Assembly: GCA_022701475.1 (NCBI GenBank) | Contig: JAKOOI010000278.1 | Location: 1 to 8,409 of the forward strand | DNA length: 8,409 nucleotides | DNA from: Weeksellaceae bacterium | GTDB taxonomy: Bacteria > Bacteroidota > Bacteroidia > Flavobacteriales > Weeksellaceae | Reading direction: 5' to 3' | In this document: piece by piece, positions 5,348 to 8,409 of the stretch | How the letters are laid out: each line of letters begins with the position of its first letter | Numbering within the stretch: position 1 is the first letter of the stretch | Notes under the pieces: generated by a model | The model's input: the letters and a program-made list of their open reading frames with translations, nothing else | Database searches by the model: none | What the model was told of the DNA's origin: nothing | Position numbers and translations under genes: made by a program

Positions 5348-6808
5348 TTACAAAGAATAATTAGGAGCTTCCTGGGTAATGATGACATCATGAGGATGGG
5401 ACTCTTTTAAGCCGCTTCCTGTAATCATTACCATTTTGGTATCTTTCTGCAATGCTTCAATGTCTTTGGCTCCGCAGTATCCCATTCCGGCTCTCAGTCC
5501 TCCGGTTAACTGGAAAATAACGTCTTCCAGCTTGCCTTTGCTCGGTACCCTTCCTTCAATTCCTTCCGGAACGAATTTTTTAGCCTCACTCTGGAAATAT
5601 CTTTCTTTTCCGCCCCGTTTCATGGCTGAAAGGCTTCCCATTCCCTGATAGGTCTTGAATTTCCTTCCCTGAAAAATGATTTCCTCACCCGGTGCCTCAT
5701 CGGTTCCCGCCAGTAATGATCCTAACATCACTGCTCCTGCCCCGCTGGCAATGGCTTTCACGATATCCCCTGAAAGCTTGATTCCTCCGTCTGCGATAAC
5801 GGCTACATTTTTGGATCTGGCGTATTCATATACATTGTAAATGGCTGACAACTGCGGTACACCCACACCGGCCACCACTCTGGTGGTACAGATGGATCCC
5901 GGGCCTACACCCACTTTCAGGACGTTGGCTCCGGCTTCAATCAGGTCTTTAGCGGCTTCTGCCGTAACGATATTTCCACCTACGATATCCAGATCCGGAT
6001 AGTTTTTCCTGATTTCTGAAATTTTATCCAGGACACCCTTGGAATGCCCGTGCGCAGAATCAATACCGATAATATCTACTCCGGCTTCCACCAAAGCGGC
6101 AATCCTGTCCAAGGTATCTTCTCCTACTCCGACACCTGCTCCAACGATCAACCTTCCGTTATGATCTTTATTGGCATTCGGGTATTCGAGCTGGTTATCA
6201 ATATCTTTAATGGTGATGAGGCCTACCAGTTTATTTTCAGCATCCACGATCGGAAGCTTTTCCACTCTGTTTTGAAGAAGGATTTCCTTGGCTTTCTCCA
6301 GGTTGGTATTCTTATCGGAAGTAATCAGGTTTTCTCTGGTCATGATCTCTTCCACCTTCATATCAAGGTTTTCCTGGTATTTCACATCCCTGTTCGTGAT
6401 GATCCCGATCAGTACATTTTCCTGGTCCACTACAGGAAGACCGGAAATTTTATATTTTGCCATTAATGCTCTTGCCTCTCCCAGGGTATGATCTTTAGAA
6501 AGGGTTACGGGATCGGAAATCATTCCGTTTTCGGAACGTTTCACGCGGTTTACCTGGGCTGCCTGCTCGGCGATGGTCATGTTTTTATGGATAAAACCTA
6601 TACCGCCTACCCTTGCCAGCGCAATGGCCAGCTCAGCTTCCGTTACGGTATCCATGGCTGCGGAAACGATAGGAACATTAAGCGTAATTTTGTCGGTAAG
6701 TCGTGATTTTAGGGAAACCTGGTTAGGTAAAACTTCTGAATAAGAAGGGACTAGAAGAACGTCATCGAAAGTGATGGCTGTCTCTACAATTTTGTTATGA
6801 ATAGACAT
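5348..6808 (-). CDS. guaB: Inosine-5'-monophosphate dehydrogenase
   Basis: GuaB oxidises IMP to XMP with NAD+, the committed step of GTP synthesis, in the cytoplasm as a tetramer. The 486-residue length is normal for bacterial enzymes. The N-terminal [16 protein letters not shown] and [10 protein letters not shown] are family signatures. A pair of CBS domains interrupts the barrel at about 95-210 (LPVVD...GIITNRD and LPIVD...GLITIKD). The catalytic loop [11 protein letters not shown] carries the thioimidate-forming Cys307. Phosphate- and IMP-binding elements are at IADGGIK (338-344) and [11 protein letters not shown] (361-371). The mobile flap is KERYFQ, with the Arg403-Tyr404 dyad that activates water. 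All key residues are present. The CBS pair suggests nucleotide regulation, as known in the family. It is transcribed alone; guaA is not adjacent. Confidence 0.99.
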   Translation of the reverse strand: MSIHNKIVETAITFDDVLLVPSYSEVLPNQVSLKSRLTDKITLNVPIVSAAMDTVTEAELAIALARVGGIGFIHKNMTIAEQAAQVNRVKRSENGMISDPVTLSKDHTLGEARALMAKYKISGLPVVDQENVLIGIITNRDVKYQENLDMKVEEIMTRENLITSDKNTNLEKAKEILLQNRVEKLPIVDAENKLVGLITIKDIDNQLEYPNANKDHNGRLIVGAGVGVGEDTLDRIAALVEAGVDIIGIDSAHGHSKGVLDKISEIRKNYPDLDIVGGNIVTAEAAKDLIEAGANVLKVGVGPGSICTTRVVAGVGVPQLSAIYNVYEYARSKNVAVIADGGIKLSGDIVKAIASGAGAVMLGSLLAGTDEAPGEEIIFQGRKFKTYQGMGSLSAMKRGGKERYFQSEAKKFVPEGIEGRVPSKGKLEDVIFQLTGGLRAGMGYCGAKDIEALQKDTKMVMITGSGLKESHPHDVIITQEAPNYSL

Positions 6809-6821
6809 CTTTACTTTCTTG

Positions 6822-6829
6822 CAAAATTA
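6822..6829 (-). promoter_or_regulatory. -7 promoter element of guaB (TAATTTTG)
   Basis: On the minus strand TAATTTTG fits TAnnTTTG and ends 13 bases before the guaB ATG, so the leader would be under about ten bases. The bases just before the ATG (AAGAAAGTAAAG) are purine-rich. A -33 TTTG is not evident at the usual distance. Confidence 0.5.
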
Positions 6830-6900
6830 AGGTATTTTGCCGAGATACGAAAATCGATTTTGATAGTTTACATAAAACTTAATAATCAACACTTTAAATC

Positions 6901-6939
6901 AAAAGCGAGCCGTTTCCAACTATGGACCGACTCGCTTTT
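6901..6939 (-). terminator. Intrinsic terminator after the DUF4252 operon
   Basis: AAAAGCGAG (6901-6909) pairs with CTCGCTTTT (6931-6939). The stem can extend inward with mismatches (CCGTTTCC facing GGACCGA). On the minus strand the stem ends in CTCGCTTTTGATTT, giving a short T-tract about 30 bases after the DUF4252 stop. It also insulates the guaB promoter, which lies just downstream on the same strand. Confidence 0.78.
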
Positions 6940-6965
6940 ACTATATAAAATTTGAATGAATGTGC

Positions 6966-7466
6966 TTATTTATCTGATGCCGAGGCAATCATTTTTGAAA
7001 TATCATTTGCTGTGAAGTTTCCCTTTACATCTACAAAAACCAGTTCTTTCCCGGAATGAACCGTAATCAGCATATTCCTGATGGCGTCTCCTTTCTGTTT
7101 TACCCGGATGTTGACATTATCGCCATCATGCTTAATGCTTGCCCATTCCTCATACCTGTTATTGCTCAGATACCCTGCGAAATCCTTCAGCATTTCCGGA
7201 TCACCGTTCTCTACCGTCATGACCTTAATCCTGGATACTTTCCTGACCAGCCTGATGACTTCTTCCGCTTCCCCGTCTTCTCTCAGTGCTTTCTTGATGA
7301 AAGGCTTCGCTAAAAACAAAGGCACATTGATGCTAACGAATTTTGCTCCTTTAAAATCCTGTCCGGAATCTGAAAAGTAAGCCATATTGGGTTTCTCCGA
7401 AACGATGCAGGACTGCAGTAGGAACATCATTCCCAGGGCAAAACAGACATTTCTGATTATTTTCAT
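6966..7466 (-). CDS. DUF4252 domain-containing lipoprotein
   Basis: The 166-residue product has a lipoprotein signal with the lipobox LLQSC (Cys20), so it is probably envelope-anchored. The rest (about 38-162) fits DUF4252, a Bacteroidota-specific family of unknown function. Its features are a strand-helix start (FVSINVPLFLAKPFIKKAL), a middle segment with IKVMTVENGDPEMLKDFAGYL, and the ending MLITVHSGKELVFVDVKG followed by NDISKMI. It starts 26 bases after the stop of the upstream fused DUF4252-DUF2807 gene, on the same strand and with no terminator between. The two are almost certainly one operon. Its residues 118-161 align with the N-terminal fragment of that neighbour, so the domains are paralogous. 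Such genes often occur in small clusters of envelope proteins. I infer a shared envelope task but cannot name it. Confidence 0.9.
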   Translation of the reverse strand: MKIIRNVCFALGMMFLLQSCIVSEKPNMAYFSDSGQDFKGAKFVSINVPLFLAKPFIKKALREDGEAEEVIRLVRKVSRIKVMTVENGDPEMLKDFAGYLSNNRYEEWASIKHDGDNVNIRVKQKGDAIRNMLITVHSGKELVFVDVKGNFTANDISKMIASASDK

Positions 7467-7492
7467 GGTCTTTTATTTATTTAATTAATTGT

Positions 7493-8409
7493 TTAGTTAA
7501 TAGCTCTTAATGCTCCTCCGGAAGTTTTGCTGATCTCGGATTCGATTCTCGGATTTCCTTTATATTTGATGGTCCCGCCGGATGAAGCTTTCGCTTTCAG
7601 TTGCTCTATGGCATGCCCGGAAACAATAGCACCTGAAGTAGCTTCCGTTTCAAGGGTATCAAATTTCAGTCTTTCGGCATTGCATACCGCGCCGCTGCTC
7701 CCGTCGATCATACCGGCACCTGCACTTCCGCTGAGATGTGCTGCGGCACCGCTGGAAGCTTTAACAAGAAGGTTTTTCGTATCGATTGCAGAATTTACCA
7801 CAGCTCCGGAGCTCAGCTCCACTTCGGCACGGTCTGCTACAGTAAAGTCTCCGTTGACCACCGATCCGGAAGACACGTCGATCCGGAGGTTTTTCTCGCT
7901 GATCTCATTTATAGCGTTGAATATGGCGCCTGATGAGGCTTTGATGTCATTCATTGCCGGAGCAGATACATTGACCGTAACATTCCTGAACTTAAGGTTT
8001 TTTTGTCCTTTATTATCCACAAACACTTTCAGAACACCGTTTTCAGCTTTGGTGACAATATACTGGAGCTTGTCTGCCTCAGCAATTACCTTTACACTGG
8101 AAGGACTTTCCTGCTTGAAGTTCAGAATAATCCCTGTGCTTACCTGAATGGCAGAAAAATTCCCTACGTTTCTGTTTTCCCCGTTCAGGTAGGAAGATTT
8201 GCTTTCAGAAGCAAAACTGCTGCTGGAAGAAGAGCGGGTTTTGGTTTCACTGGAGTTAACGAGTTTACTGATGTCATCCATGGAAAGCTGTCCGTCCAGT
8301 TTGATCAGGATGCTTTCTTTCCCCCCGTTATCAATGCTCAGCAGCAGGTCGTCTAATACCCCGTTTTTTTCTTCAGCCGACAGGAACCTGATCTTTGCGC
8401 CGCTGCTGT
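7493..8409 (-). CDS. DUF4252-like / DUF2807 (head-GIN) fusion protein, 5' end missing
   Basis: The minus-strand frame is open from the TAA at 7493-7495 to the right edge, giving 304 residues with the start off-window. The Met encoded at 8279-8281 is internal, because 42 coherent residues precede it. Residues 4-50 (KIRFLSAEEKNGVLDDLLLS, GGKESILIKLDG, MDDISKLV) match the end of a DUF4252 domain. A Ser-rich linker follows at about 52-72 (with six Ser in a row). DUF2807 covers about 81-300: it opens with NVGNFSAIQVSTGI and continues as imperfect repeats of roughly 20 residues carrying SSGA/SSGS/TSGA, as in stacked beta-helix-like proteins. The protein is probably exported; the signal sequence would lie off-window. 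It is the first visible gene of an operon with the DUF4252 lipoprotein. Function is unknown; the adhesin label sometimes given to DUF2807 is not demonstrated. Confidence 0.85.
   Translation of the reverse strand, partial: SSGAKIRFLSAEEKNGVLDDLLLSIDNGGKESILIKLDGQLSMDDISKLVNSSETKTRSSSSSSFASESKSSYLNGENRNVGNFSAIQVSTGIILNFKQESPSSVKVIAEADKLQYIVTKAENGVLKVFVDNKGQKNLKFRNVTVNVSAPAMNDIKASSGAIFNAINEISEKNLRIDVSSGSVVNGDFTVADRAEVELSSGAVVNSAIDTKNLLVKASSGAAAHLSGSAGAGMIDGSSGAVCNAERLKFDTLETEATSGAIVSGHAIEQLKAKASSGGTIKYKGNPRIESEISKTSGGALRAIN

Noticed and set aside
7556..7950. Repeated glycine/serine codons as a DNA repeat or CRISPR-like array
   Set aside because: The spacing follows protein repeats of about 20 residues, the DNA copies differ, and there are no identical repeats with unique spacers.
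7527..8147. 206-residue plus-strand open frame
   Set aside because: It is the antisense shadow of the repetitive DUF2807 coding sequence; its Ser/Ala/Pro-rich composition follows from the SSGA codons.
8279..8281. ATG at 8281 as the start of the DUF2807 gene
   Set aside because: The frame stays open to the window edge with DUF4252-like residues before this Met, so it is internal; a product starting here would also lack a signal peptide.

Overview
The window reads as a chromosomal segment of a flavobacterium, most likely Chryseobacterium or a close relative in the Weeksellaceae. The grounds are a secreted protein with a C-terminal type IX secretion (T9SS) sorting domain, several protein families typical of Bacteroidota (DUF4252, DUF4407, DUF2807), and promoters of the TAnnTTTG type recognised by the Bacteroidota primary sigma factor. 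Genus assignment is inference from protein resemblance. No rRNA, tRNA, CRISPR, insertion sequence or prophage core gene is visible.

Layout, left to right. Bases 1-210 (+) are the 3' end of a Dph6-type ATP-dependent amidase-like gene. Converging on it is a two-gene minus-strand operon (1439 down to 361): a PadR-family repressor whose stop overlaps the start of a four-helix membrane protein with a HAAS-like N-terminal helical region. This looks like a regulator and membrane-partner pair. A 180-bp divergent spacer with an 8-bp inverted repeat separates padR from ruvC (+, Holliday junction resolvase). ruvC has a -7 box only six bases from its ATG, so its transcript may be leaderless. A strong two-way hairpin separates ruvC from a convergent small lipoprotein gene (-).

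The centre (2807-5274, +) holds a DUF4407 membrane/coiled-coil protein with its own promoter and terminator. After it comes a two-gene unit: a secreted phage-tail-collar-domain (microcystin-dependent protein-like) protein and, three bases later, a small T9SS-sorted protein. A hairpin ends that unit where it meets convergent guaB (-), the IMP dehydrogenase of GTP synthesis.

The right end (8409 down to 6966, -) is a two-gene operon of envelope proteins. The first is cut by the window edge. Its reading frame stays open to base 8409, and the residues there look like the C-terminus of a DUF4252 domain joined by a Ser-rich linker to a DUF2807 (head-GIN) beta-repeat domain. The second is a stand-alone DUF4252 lipoprotein whose C-terminus aligns with that fused domain.

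Housekeeping genes (ruvC, guaB, dph6-like) are thus interleaved with small envelope and secretion units, each closed by its own hairpin. The least explained parts are the DUF4252-DUF2807 fusion operon, the tail-collar/T9SS pair and the PadR/membrane pair. I did not find a clearly new defence or mobile system.
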